NCBI RefSeq assembly: GCF_020882245.1
Contig: NC_083598.1
Location: forward strand, 30,913,858 to 30,977,857
Source: Rhopalosiphum padi
Taxonomy: Eukaryota; Arthropoda; Insecta; Hemiptera; Aphididae
DNA: 64,000 nucleotides
Reading direction: 5' to 3'
In this document: in pieces, positions 51,571-63,589 of the stretch
How the letters are laid out: each line of letters starts with the position of its first letter
How positions within the stretch are numbered: the stretch's first letter is position 1
The notes under the pieces: generated by a model
The model's input: only the letters and a program-made list of their open reading frames with translations
What the model was told of the DNA's origin: nothing
The model's database searches: none
Position numbers and translations under genes: made by a program

Positions 51571-52783
51571 TAAGAAAACTGCTGTGTTGTATTCTGTGTA
51601 GAGGCATCGCGAAGGGAGGCAATAGATGCAGTTATACCCGCGGGCCGCGGTTCTAAAATGGTTCTGACTGTTTTAAGATTTTACTGAATTTACAATATTT
51701 TATTTATTGAAGATAATACGTAATAAATCGCGATTATATAATTATATTTATACTAAACAGTTCCTATTATTGTTATTTTTGTTTAATATTTCTTCATACC
51801 ATGAATCGAATAGCTATTTTTGAACGTCGTCAGTGGTGGCCGCGTTTTTGTCGCCTTTGTATTATGACAAAACATACTATTTTTAATACTTTTATCCATT
51901 TTGGTTGTATCTCATTTTTTTTATTTTTCACAGTCAATATACTGTATTTTACATAATTAATTTACGAGTGTGTGTTTTTGTCTTTCTAACAGTCGAGTCG
52001 GCAATGTGATTGATAATTATTAATTTTCTATAGAAAGATTATTGTTGATTAATGATTATTATCACGAATAAGTGTCCAATCTTATATTGTTAGATTTAAT
52101 ATTAGATTAAATTTATGTATAAAAAGATAATTATAATTGAGTACCTACATTATATTATGTTATTGATCAAGCAATTAGTTCAGTTTAAACAAATAGTATC
52201 GTATAAAGATTTTAAGATTATTTTGAGTTTTTATTGCGCATTTGAAAGTTACGAAATATGAATGATGACAATCTAATGGAACATTCTATGAACCTCGAAA
52301 TTCACCTAACAGATGGCAAATGGGAATTCTAAAGATATTGATTTCGTGGAGTTATAGGTATAACGAATTGGTCAATTTCAGATTGTACAATTTCTCTCAA
52401 AGCTCTTTTAGTGCCGTACTTTTAGTGATAAAATATTCAGTAGAAAGTTTTCTAAATACCGTAAAATGGGGTGAATAGTAACGGTTTTAACGATTTTTTT
52501 AAGATTGTGCACACAATTTTTATAGTTTTCGTATTCTGAAAACGGTTTTAGAAAACCCACACACACATGAATATATTTAGAACTATTTATAAAATTTAAG
52601 TTCAATATTTATTTTTATATATTTTTCCAAAAACGTGTTCCTATTGACCCAGCAATGGGGTGAATAGGAACATACGTTAAAAATGATTAATATTCCTTTT
52701 ATAAATTACGAATGGTGAATAGGAACTTAATTTATATTTTTAAAAAAAACTTATGAACATAATACAATATAATAGGTGTTATA

Positions 52784-53100
52784 ATAAAATAAAAACAAAA
52801 TATGAAATGGTCATTCCTTTGACAAATCAGTCTTGATTTTAATTCGAGATTCAAAAGTTATTCTATTAACAGTATATTAAATAACAAAATATAAAACTAT
52901 TAATTATAGTATAAAATAAAAACAAAATATAATAGTCATACCTTTGACAAATCAGTCTTGATTTTAATTCGAGATTCAAAAGTTATTCTATTAACAGTAT
53001 ATTAAATAACAAAATATAAAACTATTAATTATAGTATAAAATAAAAACAAAATATAATAGTCATACCTTTGACAAATCAGTCTTGATTTTAATTCGAGTT
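52784..53100. repeat. 125-bp tandem repeat, about 2.5 copies
   Basis: The motif GACAAATCAGTCTTGATTTT starts at 52821, 52946 and 53071, a strict 125-base period. The first copy carries small differences (TGAAATGGTCATTCC against TAATAGTCATACC) and the last is cut short. It lies in the pogo element just downstream of the transposase stop, so it may act as its 3' UTR or subterminal spacer. Confidence 0.9.
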
Positions 53101-53191
53101 TTAAAACTTATTTTAATAAGAACATATTAATTTTTAGGGTAGGTAACAAATTATAAAACATTAAATAAAACTAATTTAAACCTTAATACTT

Positions 53192-55042
53192 TTACCATTC
53201 GTTATAATCAACCATAAACTTCATGTCACCCCTTCTTTGAAGTTGCGGATGCTTTACAGTGCCTATAATATGTTCAAATTCTAGCCAACACAGGTCTTCT
53301 TTTTCAGGAAATACAAAAATCTTTCCAGAATCTATTTTTGTAGGACGATATTTTAAAAATGATCCGTATACTTTTTTTCCTTTTACCTTTAAAACATTTC
53401 CAATAAATTTTGTATTTTTTGATGAACATTGTTTTGCTTCTGAACAATTTTTAAAGTCACCAACAATCCAATCGTTAACTTTAAGATTACTAAATGAATA
53501 AACACCTATTAGGTTTGTAATATTGCTTAATAACTCGGTCGTTGGTGATTCATCGTCTTCATCCGATCCATTCCAATCTGATTCTATACGTATAACATCG
53601 TCTTCATCTTTTGAATAATTATTTTCGTCATTACTTAAAACAACTTCGTCTTCGTCCATTTCACTTTCATCACTGCTCTCTTTTAATTTGACACTCTTAC
53701 CAGGTTCAACATCAAGTCGCTTACGTTTTTTTCTTGTTGTTTGTTGTTGAGTGGATGGGTATCGCATTTCTTTAAGAATTGATACCAACGAATCATTAAT
53801 TATTTCACTATCAGAATTACTACAGTCAGGTCCATCTTCAGGTAACATATTTAAAACAGAATCCCTATTCATGGGTATAATTCCGCACTTTTTAAATCCA
53901 GATTGTATATTTACAATTTGTTTTTCTTTAATTGCATCCATTAAATTGTTCAATAGTTTCGGAAATTGTTCTTTAGGGACACTTGACTCCTTACTACCAG
54001 CTCCATACTTCCATATTGTTAAAATTTTACGCCAAGCTATTTTTAACGGACGGAAAAAAGCGACATCCAGTGGTTGTGTTAGATGGGTTGAATTAGGTGG
54101 TAAAAATACAAACTCTACATTATATTTAGAACACATTCTTATTCCTTCTATTGTCAAGTGAGTCGAAAGGTTGTCACCTATTAAGATTTTTTTCCCTGGT
54201 TTATTTTTTACAAACGGTATTACCACTTTTATGAGCCAATCTTCGAAACATTGTGAATCAAACCACCCCGATTTACTACGGTTATATCTCGATTTCGGGG
54301 GACCACCGACAATCCACGAGTCATACAAATACAATGCTTTGTACACAGTGTATGGTGGGAGGAGTTCCCCGTAACCAGTGCAAGCAAACATTATGGAAGT
54401 TGATGCTTTGCTCGAGTTCATAACTCTTTCCGGATACTTACAGCCTCTTTTAGTAATGACTTTTGCTCTACCAGGATCATCTGTAAGATTTGTTTCATCA
54501 TAGTTTATGATGTTTTCTGGCGGCACATTATTTAACGATTTTTCTAAATTATCGAAATACGAATTTATACATTGTTTTGAAACTTGAGTTCGGGCCCGTT
54601 TAATATTCTGACATAATCTTTGACTTAACATTTGTCTGTGACGCTTGATAAAAGAAAGAGCAAAATCGGGTCCAGGCATATTATTTTTAAATTTTTTGAC
54701 AGTCTTACCTTTCCTATCTAAATACGATTTTACAATAAATCTTAAGTCTATAACGCTTAGAGGATATCCCCACGAAGAACAAGTTATTAGTTGTTCGACT
54801 ATTAATGTTTCTACCGACTCAGACAAAGCACATTGACCACCTTGTTTCTTTAAATGTTTACCTATATTAGCTTTTCTAAATGTATTGTGTCTATGTAACA
54901 CAGTAACGGGAATATTATGTTTATCAGAACACTTACGATACGTCAGTCCGGCATCGATATCACCTAATGCAGCATCAATTTGTTCTGGTGTATACTTGGC
55001 TAATGGCTTTTGACGTACAGTTCTAATATATTTTCGAGGCAT
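53192..55042 (-). CDS. Pogo/Tigger-type transposase, intact 616 aa
   Basis: Single uninterrupted frame from ATG to stop. Residues about 16-55 form a Pipsqueak-type HTH (YTPEQIDAALGDIDAGLTYR). Residues about 75-150 fit a CENP-B/Tc5-type HTH (GPDFALSFIKRHRQMLSQRL). The DDE catalytic core has D182 (NYDETNL), D290 (ILIGDNLSTHL) and D326 (NSTHLTQPLDVAFF), a DD35D spacing. The tail is rich in D, E and S, with a basic patch (RKKRKRL) that may be a nuclear signal, and ends in a W-rich segment. It would bind the element's TIRs and cut and paste it at TA. Its location inside matching TIRs argues for a transposon gene and against a domesticated host gene. Confidence 0.93.
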   Translation of the reverse strand: MPRKYIRTVRQKPLAKYTPEQIDAALGDIDAGLTYRKCSDKHNIPVTVLHRHNTFRKANIGKHLKKQGGQCALSESVETLIVEQLITCSSWGYPLSVIDLRFIVKSYLDRKGKTVKKFKNNMPGPDFALSFIKRHRQMLSQRLCQNIKRARTQVSKQCINSYFDNLEKSLNNVPPENIINYDETNLTDDPGRAKVITKRGCKYPERVMNSSKASTSIMFACTGYGELLPPYTVYKALYLYDSWIVGGPPKSRYNRSKSGWFDSQCFEDWLIKVVIPFVKNKPGKKILIGDNLSTHLTIEGIRMCSKYNVEFVFLPPNSTHLTQPLDVAFFRPLKIAWRKILTIWKYGAGSKESSVPKEQFPKLLNNLMDAIKEKQIVNIQSGFKKCGIIPMNRDSVLNMLPEDGPDCSNSDSEIINDSLVSILKEMRYPSTQQQTTRKKRKRLDVEPGKSVKLKESSDESEMDEDEVVLSNDENNYSKDEDDVIRIESDWNGSDEDDESPTTELLSNITNLIGVYSFSNLKVNDWIVGDFKNCSEAKQCSSKNTKFIGNVLKVKGKKVYGSFLKYRPTKIDSGKIFVFPEKEDLCWLEFEHIIGTVKHPQLQRRGDMKFMVDYNEW

Positions 55043-56129
55043 GTTGATAAATTATAAAATCAAAACATAAAATAATGTGTGTTCCTATTCACCCCAATTC
55101 ATACTAAAAACGTAGTCAACATGTTTTAGATAACAATAAGTACCAAAAAAAACGTTTTTATTCGTTTTGAATGTTGCAGATCTATATTAATATATCATAA
55201 CTATACAAATAATGTGTTTTCAAGTACTTACATTGAGTGTGTAAATGAAAATCTGATAATGTTTTTCATAAAAACAAAAATGATAACATTTGTCACATGT
55301 ATGATAATGCGTAATTGTTGGAGGTAAAATAAATCTTATCAATAACGAGTACGATCAAAGTGATCCAAACGACATTTGTAACAAACTAAAATTGTTACAA
55401 TCACAAAAAGTTGAAAATTCAAGTTATTATCATGGATAACAACATTTTTTTCTAAATTTGTTCCTATTCGCCTCTATGTTCCTATTCACCCCATTTTACG
55501 GTATTGATATTGCACTTAAAAATTACTGAGAATACCGATAACTTCGGCATATGCCATATACTAAGACAAGTTTTTCGAAATTGAAATTAATAAAAACGTA
55601 TTTGAGAAACAAATTAAATCAAGAAAACCTTTCATCTGACAATAATTTCAATAGAAAAAACCAAGGAAAAAACGATTTCTGAATATTTAGTTAATAATTT
55701 ATGAGGATAGAGGATATCATAAATCAGTTTGCTGCCAAAAAAGTTAGAAAAGTTATATAATAGAAATATTCAAATATTAATGTTATAATGGATGTAATTT
55801 TTATTTTTTGTTGGTTAAAAATGTTTATTAATTAATTTTTTGTACCTATGGTAATCAAAGACCCCGTAGGCATTAATTTATTTTGCACTGCACCCCGCAA
55901 ATTCTATAGCGCCATCACTGATTCAATATTAGGTAATAATAAGCAGATACCTACCTTAGTCCTTATTCCTTAGTAGAAGCTTCAATTATATTAAAATGTA
56001 TTTTCTTAGAAGCGACAAACAAGTAAACTGCACGTTTATAACGATAAATTATCAAAAACGTACTATATCAGTATAGGATTCTACTTCTTACACACAAAGC
56101 ACGCGGAATTACACTAATCTTATTGGTAA

Positions 56130-56345
56130 TATCACTAAAACCGCAAGGCACAAAGCGATGACAAATAACAATGTGTACTGTTGTAGTGTCGTCAGGTTGT
56201 CTGCTGAGTGCCAGAGCGCCCAGAACCAGACTGTCAATGGAGAGTGGTGAGTCGCCAACTGCCAGAGTGCCAGTGCCAGACGGCAGACCGGCGACCGCCC
56301 AACTAGTAGTTACTACTTGTATACCCACGACACGGACAGACGGAC
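56130..56345. promoter_or_regulatory. CpG/GC-rich patch, candidate promoter or non-coding exon
   Basis: About 200 bases of markedly higher GC content with repeated CCAGAGTGCCAG-like text and several CpGs, unlike the flanking AT-rich DNA. A GTGAGT donor occurs on the plus strand at about 56246. Short ORFs exist on both strands but match no family I know. It could be the promoter or 5' exon of Lerp (minus strand) or of a gene beyond the window. Confidence 0.3.
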
Positions 56346-56858
56346 ACACGGTATAAACAACATGGTATAGTATGGTCATAACGTTTAGATAGTCAGATCT
56401 TTCGGTAGGCGCGTAACGTACATAAATAATATTACCATTGATTATCCATATTATAATGAATTAATGACGTATTGACGTAAAGTTGATATTTGATAATATT
56501 AGTATTGAGTAGACGCATGACTTATTGGTTGTTGCGCAGTCCTAATCTAAAATTGTATTCTCGTGGTCATACTCATATTATCAACATATTGTTTATATTT
56601 ATATTATTTATAATAATCAATAATCATGTTCTGCATTCACTATTTTATTTTTATATAGTGAATAATACCAGTAACAGTACTCACAATAACACTGGTAACA
56701 GTACCTAAGTAGTTACTGCTTTAACTAAGTAGTAAAGTACTTAAGTAGTAAGGGGTTCTGAATTTCTGATCAATGTTATTGCTCGGTTCCTCTAACTTCT
56801 TTTTACTAAACAGTCAAATATGAGCGTTTTGTCTTCTGTACCGTATTATGATATTACT

Positions 56859-57040
56859 CATGACTAGGGCTCGGATTTTAAAGCAAATGCTTCTTTTTAT
56901 ATATTTAAGATAAAAATCTAATTTTTATACATAATTCGTTTCACGTTAATCTGATTCGAAATAAACGAATTTATTTTTGCTTTTTTTTGCTTTTTTTAAT
57001 ATAAATGCTTTTTTTGCTTTTTTATTGCTTTCTTCAGTTA
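56859..57040. repeat. Partial copy of the TCATGACTAGGGCTCGG element
   Basis: Starts with TCATGACTAGGGCTCGGA and AAGCAAATGCTTC, like the left end at 60714, then runs into low-complexity TTTTTTGCTTTTTT repeats. No right terminus was found nearby, so it is a truncated or decayed copy. Confidence 0.5.
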
Positions 57041-57615
57041 TTCTAGCTGTGTAATTTTTATTTGTTTGTTACGCTATAGTAATATTCTAGATAGAATATT
57101 CTATCTTAAACCGTGAAAATGTCTCTAATCTCTATTACAGTCTACATTGCTACCAATGTCCAATGCTGATTGATAACTGACTATCGAGGTGACGAGAAAA
57201 CTATTACACGGTCGATACTATTTTAAAATTGGTCATTTACTCATTTGTGCACTGCATAGTTTATTAATTTAAGATTAGGAATGCCTGTCGCCTATATGGG
57301 AATATTTAATATTGTATGTACGTGACTCGTCAGTAGGCCGCCACCACTTATGGGTCTACAGAATACAGATAAAGTTACGAACTAATTTTTATGACAGAAA
57401 CAACAATTGAATATTTGAATAATGTTTAGTTATTATATTATTATACAGTTATATAATATTATATATATGAGTATATAAATAATTATAATAATCTGAGAAT
57501 ATAAAATACAGTTTATATTTTACAATCGTAAATGTGGTATTGGTAGTAGGATCTTGTTATCAAGATACCTATTTATATAGTTATATAGTAGGTATTTAAT
57601 ATAATATACTCAGCA

Positions 57616-57814
57616 GATTATGTACCAAAAATGATTTTTCTTGTAGAATAATATCCTTGTTGTTTAAGACAAATTTGACTTTGCATGTTTTTTTTGAGCA
57701 AATCCATGTTGAATAACCACTCATTTTGGAATCATATTTAAATTTAAATTTAAAATTGTTTAGCATCACCAATAATTGTTTGCTATTTTGGCTAAATATT
57801 TTTGTAAGTTCCAT
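57616..57814 (-). pseudogene. Isolated FLYWCH zinc-finger fragment
   Basis: The minus strand encodes MELTKIFSQNSKQLLVMLNN, then FKFKFKYDSKMSGYSTW, IC-x4-CKVKF and a closing HN. This follows the FLYWCH order of aromatic positions, W, C, C and H. FLYWCH fingers form the N-terminus of many aphid MULE-derived proteins. No downstream transposase or exon was recognised nearby, so it is most likely a transposon relic; a first exon of a host gene cannot be excluded. Confidence 0.45.
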
Positions 57815-58373
57815 TTTAAATACGATATTACACGATAGCACAAACCTAATAACTTGTGATAATCTTGTACTTGTGAAAGAGCCAATATTTAGTAGATTGC
57901 GTTAACACTTAAAAATAAATTTGGATTTTCCTTACAAATTTGCCTCCAACATAACATATTAATTAAATGATCCATTATTATTCATCATTATCCATATTAT
58001 TATGAACATAATAACACATACGTATATATTATACATGTATGTTACCTTTACTTATATGCAGTTATCGTATCGGTATGTACATTATATTAACTATATATTA
58101 TTTATATTATATATTATATAAAGTAAATTGTCGCAGATTGTATAATGTTAATTTTTTATTTGTCGCAGCTTACATACAGCCGACAATTTATATCCTTATT
58201 ATCAATAAGTACCTACACATTAATATATACAACTGTATTTTTTTGTTTTAAAGATTTAAAAGAAAGATAATCAATTTTTTATAAAATGGAAATAACCATA
58301 AGAATACAATAGTAGTACCTATTGATAAATATACTAATATATATGTAGGACGAAAACAGTAAAAAATAATACA

Positions 58374-58486
58374 CCAGCCAGTGCTCCGAACTTAAGGGTC
58401 TCTGGGCCTCAATACAGGTACTAAAGAAGGGCCTTTTATTTGGTACTTGGCCAAGCTAGCTGCTAGGTGGAAGTTCGGCACTGGCA
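58374..58486. mobile_element. Short MITE, about 113 bp
   Basis: The left end reads CCAGTGCTCCGAACTTAAGG and the right end, inverted, CCAGTGCCGAACTTCCACC: an imperfect terminal inverted repeat enclosing GC-richer text without an ORF. The ends suggest a hAT-type origin. No clear target duplication was seen. Confidence 0.5.
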
Positions 58487-58515
58487 CTAACGCTAGTGAT
58501 CGACTATAATAAGCG

Positions 58516-58656
58516 AAGTAGTGGACAAACATTTTGCGGGATAACCTCGTACCACTCCACTCCGCGCATCTAAAATTTAAATACTTATAAGTTATAGCTC
58601 ATAAACTGCTCCCTCTGAATTCGATTTTTATGTATCAAAATACTCAGAAATTATAG
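58516..58656. mobile_element. Partial copy of the palindromic element
   Basis: This stretch matches the central part of the 27689-28274 palindrome in order: GTGGACAAACATTTTGC, CCACTCCACTC, GCGCATCTAAA, ATAAACTGCTCCCTCT and TCGATTTTTATGTATCAAAA. Only about one arm plus the centre is present. No termini were recognised. Confidence 0.65.
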
Positions 58657-58659
58657 AAG

Positions 58660-60700
58660 ACAAGCAAGGACTTTATCATATATGATGAGAATTGGTATAT
58701 AGACGCGTACTGATTACTGGCCCCCCGGGATACTGTAAAAATCACGCTAGACCTTTTTAATATTCTAAGACCTGAATAGTGAATGAGATAGGTATCTCAA
58801 TAGTATATATTATATTATTTTTAACTATTCTAAGTCATAACTATCAGCTATGATATCCCTAGAAAATATAAAAAAATACTTTAAATGAAAATAACGATTT
58901 TTGTTAATAATAATCCTGATAATGCAACTCTAAGTGGATGTAAACCTATATAATACATGTGTTCATCGAAAAACAGATTCATATTATACAGATTATAGAC
59001 ATTCGCTGACTAGCATAAATCATAGATAATAAAAGGTATAATTTGCGCAGTATTGGGTGTTGACGTTATAATATGCCCTGTTTTATTTAGTATTTATTTT
59101 TTATTCATTTGTTTTATTATTTTTTATTTTTAACTCCAATCAAAATATAAATTTCGTTTATTATTTCCTTGTACATAAAGTTACTCACAGGTAAATATTG
59201 TTTTTGACTTTCAAAAACATGATAATATTATAGCTATGTGACACAAGACATAACCATTAATTATAAATTTATAAATAATATATAATAAAATATAGTCAAT
59301 GGTATTACCTATACTCTATAGGTACTTACTATTAGCTAGGTGAACAATATCGGATATCAAACGATACTAATAGACCAAGCGACCAAACGATAAGGAAGGC
59401 AAGGCAATATTATTAAACGTACCTATTAAGTATTATAATTAGATCATAATTATTTATTTATGAGTATACAAGTTAGCAAGTTAGCTTTTACTTATTTGGT
59501 CACCGTCAATATATTTAGCAATATTTTTAATTAATAAAACATATTATTAGTTATTAATTTAAATACAATTTTACAATAATTATTAATTATACAGTCCACA
59601 ATATGAACAAATGTGTATCGATAAATAACCAAACAGGTACCTAATATCAATATTCGTAATGTATAATATATTATAGGCATCTTCTTTAGGTATTCTTACC
59701 AACTTACTTATCTATATATCATAATATGCATAATAAATATACTAGTATAAAAGGATTTATAATAAATAATAAAAAGTAAAAAATAAAATAACTCATATTT
59801 ATTTTTATGCCTACACTGACTATAACACGCTATATATAGTATAATACTACATTACATTGGTAAAAATGGTTTATTACTTACTAAGTGTAGTCTGAACGCT
59901 ATTGCTGATTTGTCACGTAGCCGCTAATTCTCACGGTATATACGACATTTATCTTATGCGTATATATTTCGTGTTATGAAATAATAGCATAATACATAAT
60001 ATACATAGGTATTACGTTTCACAGGAAGAACGTAACATAATTTATTTTATACACTCATATATACAGGGATACAATGAGCATTTTATATTATTTTATTTTT
60101 TACTTTTATGACTAACTATAGACGGTGCATGCGCTATATTTCACCACTCACTACTCAGCACCAATCTAAATCGATTTCAGCTAAACTAACAGTGACTGTG
60201 TGGCGTGGTTAAAGGTGAACCAGGCATGGTTCTGGCTTATCTCCTCTTGTTGCATATTTTTTACGAGTCAAATCTAACATATACATTATACTCATACGCA
60301 GTACTTGCATATTGTATTCTCAAAATACATGTCACGCATTCGCGCATGACTCTTTGGTTAAATAATAACAATTTATAAAATCACGGCAAAGCATATAATG
60401 ATTCTACAGACTATCTATAATCTGCAAATTTACTATAAATCGATAGTATCGAAGTACTACTATATTATATTATGTTTATGATGTATTAATTATGTAAGTG
60501 GTTGTAATGAATAATATGAATTTGTATTCTTGTGTATAAGAGACTAAGACTCTTTGCACATTATTTACCACAATAATAATGCAGATAATAATGTTGTATA
60601 ACCAATATAATGTAATAGGTAATAATAATAATAATAATAATAATATAATCTGTGATCTTATTTGTTCAATGTAAGTAATGTAACGTATTTTTTTCAGTTT
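58660..60700. other. Gene-free AT-rich interval
   Basis: No ORF, splice-bounded exon, RNA gene or mobile element with recognisable ends was found here apart from the AAT microsatellite. The composition is plain AT-rich intergenic or intronic DNA. Confidence 0.5.
60617..60648. repeat. AAT trinucleotide microsatellite
   Basis: An uninterrupted run of about ten AAT units. A similar shorter run is at 20449-20470. Simple repeat with no other visible function. Confidence 0.9.
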
Positions 60701-60713
60701 CTTTTGTTTTTAA

Positions 60714-61741
60714 AGTCATGACTAGGGCTCGGAAGTTCTAGCAAATGCATATTTTTCTTGGTTCATCCTAGAACACCCAAAGTAAGATATAAATATGTTT
60801 CACACTTTTCCGATGTCATACACAAAATTTAATTTTGCTATTTTTTTTTTTAGCATATTTATGGTTTTTATTGCTATTTTGTTAATTTAGGGTTTATACT
60901 GTTTATAGTGTTATTTTTGGGTCTATTTTCACATATTTTCGAAGATGTAAGAAAACATTTAATAATTCAGTGTAATTTCCAAGGTAAATATAATTTAATT
61001 TTAAGTAAACTTTTACAAATATATTTAAGTAATTTAACATTTTTTTTTAACAGTTTATAATTCAACCAGTCCACACAGTCCCTGACGTCTATGAGCCCAA
61101 AAATTTTCTAACTAATTAGTTGTGTACGATTCCCGGTAAATACCGATTACGTTGTATATGGGCATCATAGTGACGGGATATGTACGTCTTCCATTTTACC
61201 TACGCGCATGCACGCGTCAACCATAGTATATTACTTTATAAAATTACATTTTTTTTTTCAAAATTTACCGCCAGTGACTTCAATCACTACGCTCAGTAGG
61301 ATGTACCGAATTCAATTTTGAAAGTAGATTTGGATTCTCCTCTAAATTTACTATGCTTTTACTGTCGTACATTTTTCATATTCTATATCAATGTATTTAA
61401 ATTTAAATTATGAATATGATCTATTTTTACTCTTTTTGTTAGTAAATTTCTAAGTATAAAAAAAAAAAAATCATAAAAATGAAATTGTCAAAGCATAGAT
61501 AATTTAGTGACAAATTCAAATCTGTTTTCAAAATTAATATCAGAACATTATATTGGGCGTAGTGATTGAAGTCGTGAGCTATGTTTTCGACCGAAAATGA
61601 ATCACGCTCCAGCCCCCTTAAATTTATAATTTTTTCAAGTTAAATGCATATTTTTTGTGCTATTTATAGCGCATATTTAAGAGCTAAAAAGTAACATTTT
61701 TAGTGCTACAACTTATGAGAATCCGAACCCTAGTCATGACT
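60714..61741. mobile_element. 1.0-kb non-autonomous element with 20-bp class TIRs
   Basis: The left end reads TCATGACTAGGGCTCGGAAG and the right end, inverted, TCATGACTAGGGTTCGGATT. The interior has no ORF, but an inner inverted pair (GACTTCAATCACTACGC near 61287 and GCGTAGTGATTGAAGTC near 61557) suggests a second element nested within. A single left end of the same family occurs at 56859-56880. Confidence 0.65.
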
Positions 61742-62518
61742 AATGAAAATAAATAAAATTAATTTGTAGAGATTGTTGAAAATCGTATAGGAAATCGAAT
61801 ATGGAGGATATTTAAAAATGTAAATGATAGTTTTTTTCATAAATATATTAGGCATATAATATAGGTACCATAATATGATGAGTATATGACATAAACCAAT
61901 AGGTATTTTTTTTAAATAATGCTATCAAAGAATATAATATTTGAAATAAAAGTATTTAACATGGTTTTAATCAATTATTATTTTTAATCATAATAAACAG
62001 TCATCATGAAATATGTATTTTATAGTAATAAAGTTAATTGTTAAATGTTATTACTCGTAAATATTTATTTATGTAAAATATTAATTTTAAACAAAAAAAT
62101 TTAAACTTTAATATAATATAAATATATGAAATGTTTTATAATTATTTTCATACTTATTATAGGCTATAAGTTAGTAATATGTAACTCTGTAACTATTGTA
62201 ACTCTTCTAGTTTATATTAGGGTAACAAAAAACTAAATTGTAGTTGGTAGATCTGGTAGATCTTAATAGTCAACTTCTGCAGGGTATAAGTGTATAAAAT
62301 AGACTAACACTAACTCAAACTAGTGAAACTATTGTTAATAATAATAATTTATAAAATTAATAAAAATTAAAATTGTATAATAGCTTACCAAACAGCGAAT
62401 TTTATCAGAATGCGTAATTTTAGATGCGTCTAAGTGGATAGTTGACTAGCCGATGTATACGTCTAACGAGTAACAACAATAACAAAATTATCAATTATAT
62501 AAAGCTTTATTTCAATAG

Positions 62519-62568
62519 TCAATACCACGGTCTTCTAAGAAAGATCTTCTAAGACCGTGGTCAATACC
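62519..62568. repeat. 32-bp hairpin insertion with 9-bp direct repeats
   Basis: GTCAATACC occurs at 62519-62527 and 62560-62568. The sequence between them pairs with itself (CCACGGTCTT with AAGACCGTGG), enclosing a second TCTTCTAAGA copy. The pattern resembles a minimal transposon remnant with its target duplication, though a replication-slippage origin is possible. Confidence 0.55.
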
Positions 62569-63589
62569 TACGCATGTTAGTATGTTACTATCATTTATTT
62601 TATTTTATCTTTATAAGTATAGTTTTATGATTGTTAGAAATGATTATATGATACGATGTATACTTTGTTAGGTACATTTTAGTAGAAGAAAAACCCTGAC
62701 ATTGAAATGTATATTTTCGACTTTTCCACAATTTTTGTAGTGGGCTTGAACTCAATTGTTTTAGAAAGGATTACCAATGCATGTAAATCATTTCATTTAT
62801 ATTTTTCAAGAAACCTTAGTAGTGCACATCCGAATATTTTTATTTTTATAAATTTTCTTAAATAAATTCAAGTAAGAACATCAATTGCTTTGAATAATGA
62901 AGTTAATATTTTGTGAATCTGTATATTTAAAACTATTAAGCTATGACAAATCTATTTAAGGCCCCTGCAAACCCCGTACATTTTTCATCAAAAAGACCTA
63001 CAGGACTGACAAAAATTAAGGTACTTCTAATTGTCCGATTTCAAAAATGTAAAAATATTTGAATTGGTTAACATTTTAACAAGTTTACTTTGCATCGGTC
63101 AGAGCATATATTTAATATTTTTCAGTATATTTAAAACTAAACATTGAAAAATTCATAAGTTCTATTTAAATTTGGTAAATGAGATAACTCAACAAAAAAC
63201 GAATATATAATTTATAAATAAAAAAATAGAATTATAAAACGACAACCAAATTGATAGATATAATTTTGTAAAAAGTTTAGCTTCAATTAATAATATTTTA
63301 TTTTAATTTATACATTATAATTTTATTACATTTAATTTCAGATCAACAACGACGATGTTATGTATGTATTGATATTTGATTATTATTATTTTTATTAAAT
63401 ATTTCATTACCACCTAGATTTAAAATAATTAATATAAATATTTGTGATAGATTAGATTATGATGTTTCCGGTATTACCTATCTAATATTATTCTATTTAA
63501 CTTTAATAACATAATATATTATAATATTATTATTAATATGATTATAAAACATTTTTAATACAATAATTTATTTTTTTAAACTACTTTAA

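Larger units (their letters stand above)
52459..55501 (-). mobile_element. Complete pogo-like DNA transposon with TIRs and TA duplication
   Basis: A 3,043-bp element bounded by perfect 20-bp terminal inverted repeats, CCGTAAAATGGGGTGAATAG at 52459-52478 and inverted at 55482-55501. It is flanked by TA on both sides (52457-52458 and 55502-55503). GGGGTGAATAGGAAC-type subterminal repeats recur inside both ends (near 52655, 52710, 55080 and 55460). It carries one intact transposase gene and, on its left side, a 125-bp tandem repeat. All structural parts needed for an autonomous element are visible. Confidence 0.92.

Noticed and set aside
53259..54836. Several plus-strand ORFs of 60-136 aa
   Set aside because: All are shadows on the opposite strand of the intact pogo transposase gene.
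56068..56379. 103-aa minus-strand and 61-aa plus-strand ORFs in the GC-rich patch
   Set aside because: Both frames are open because of the high GC content; neither has a family signature or supporting splice structure.
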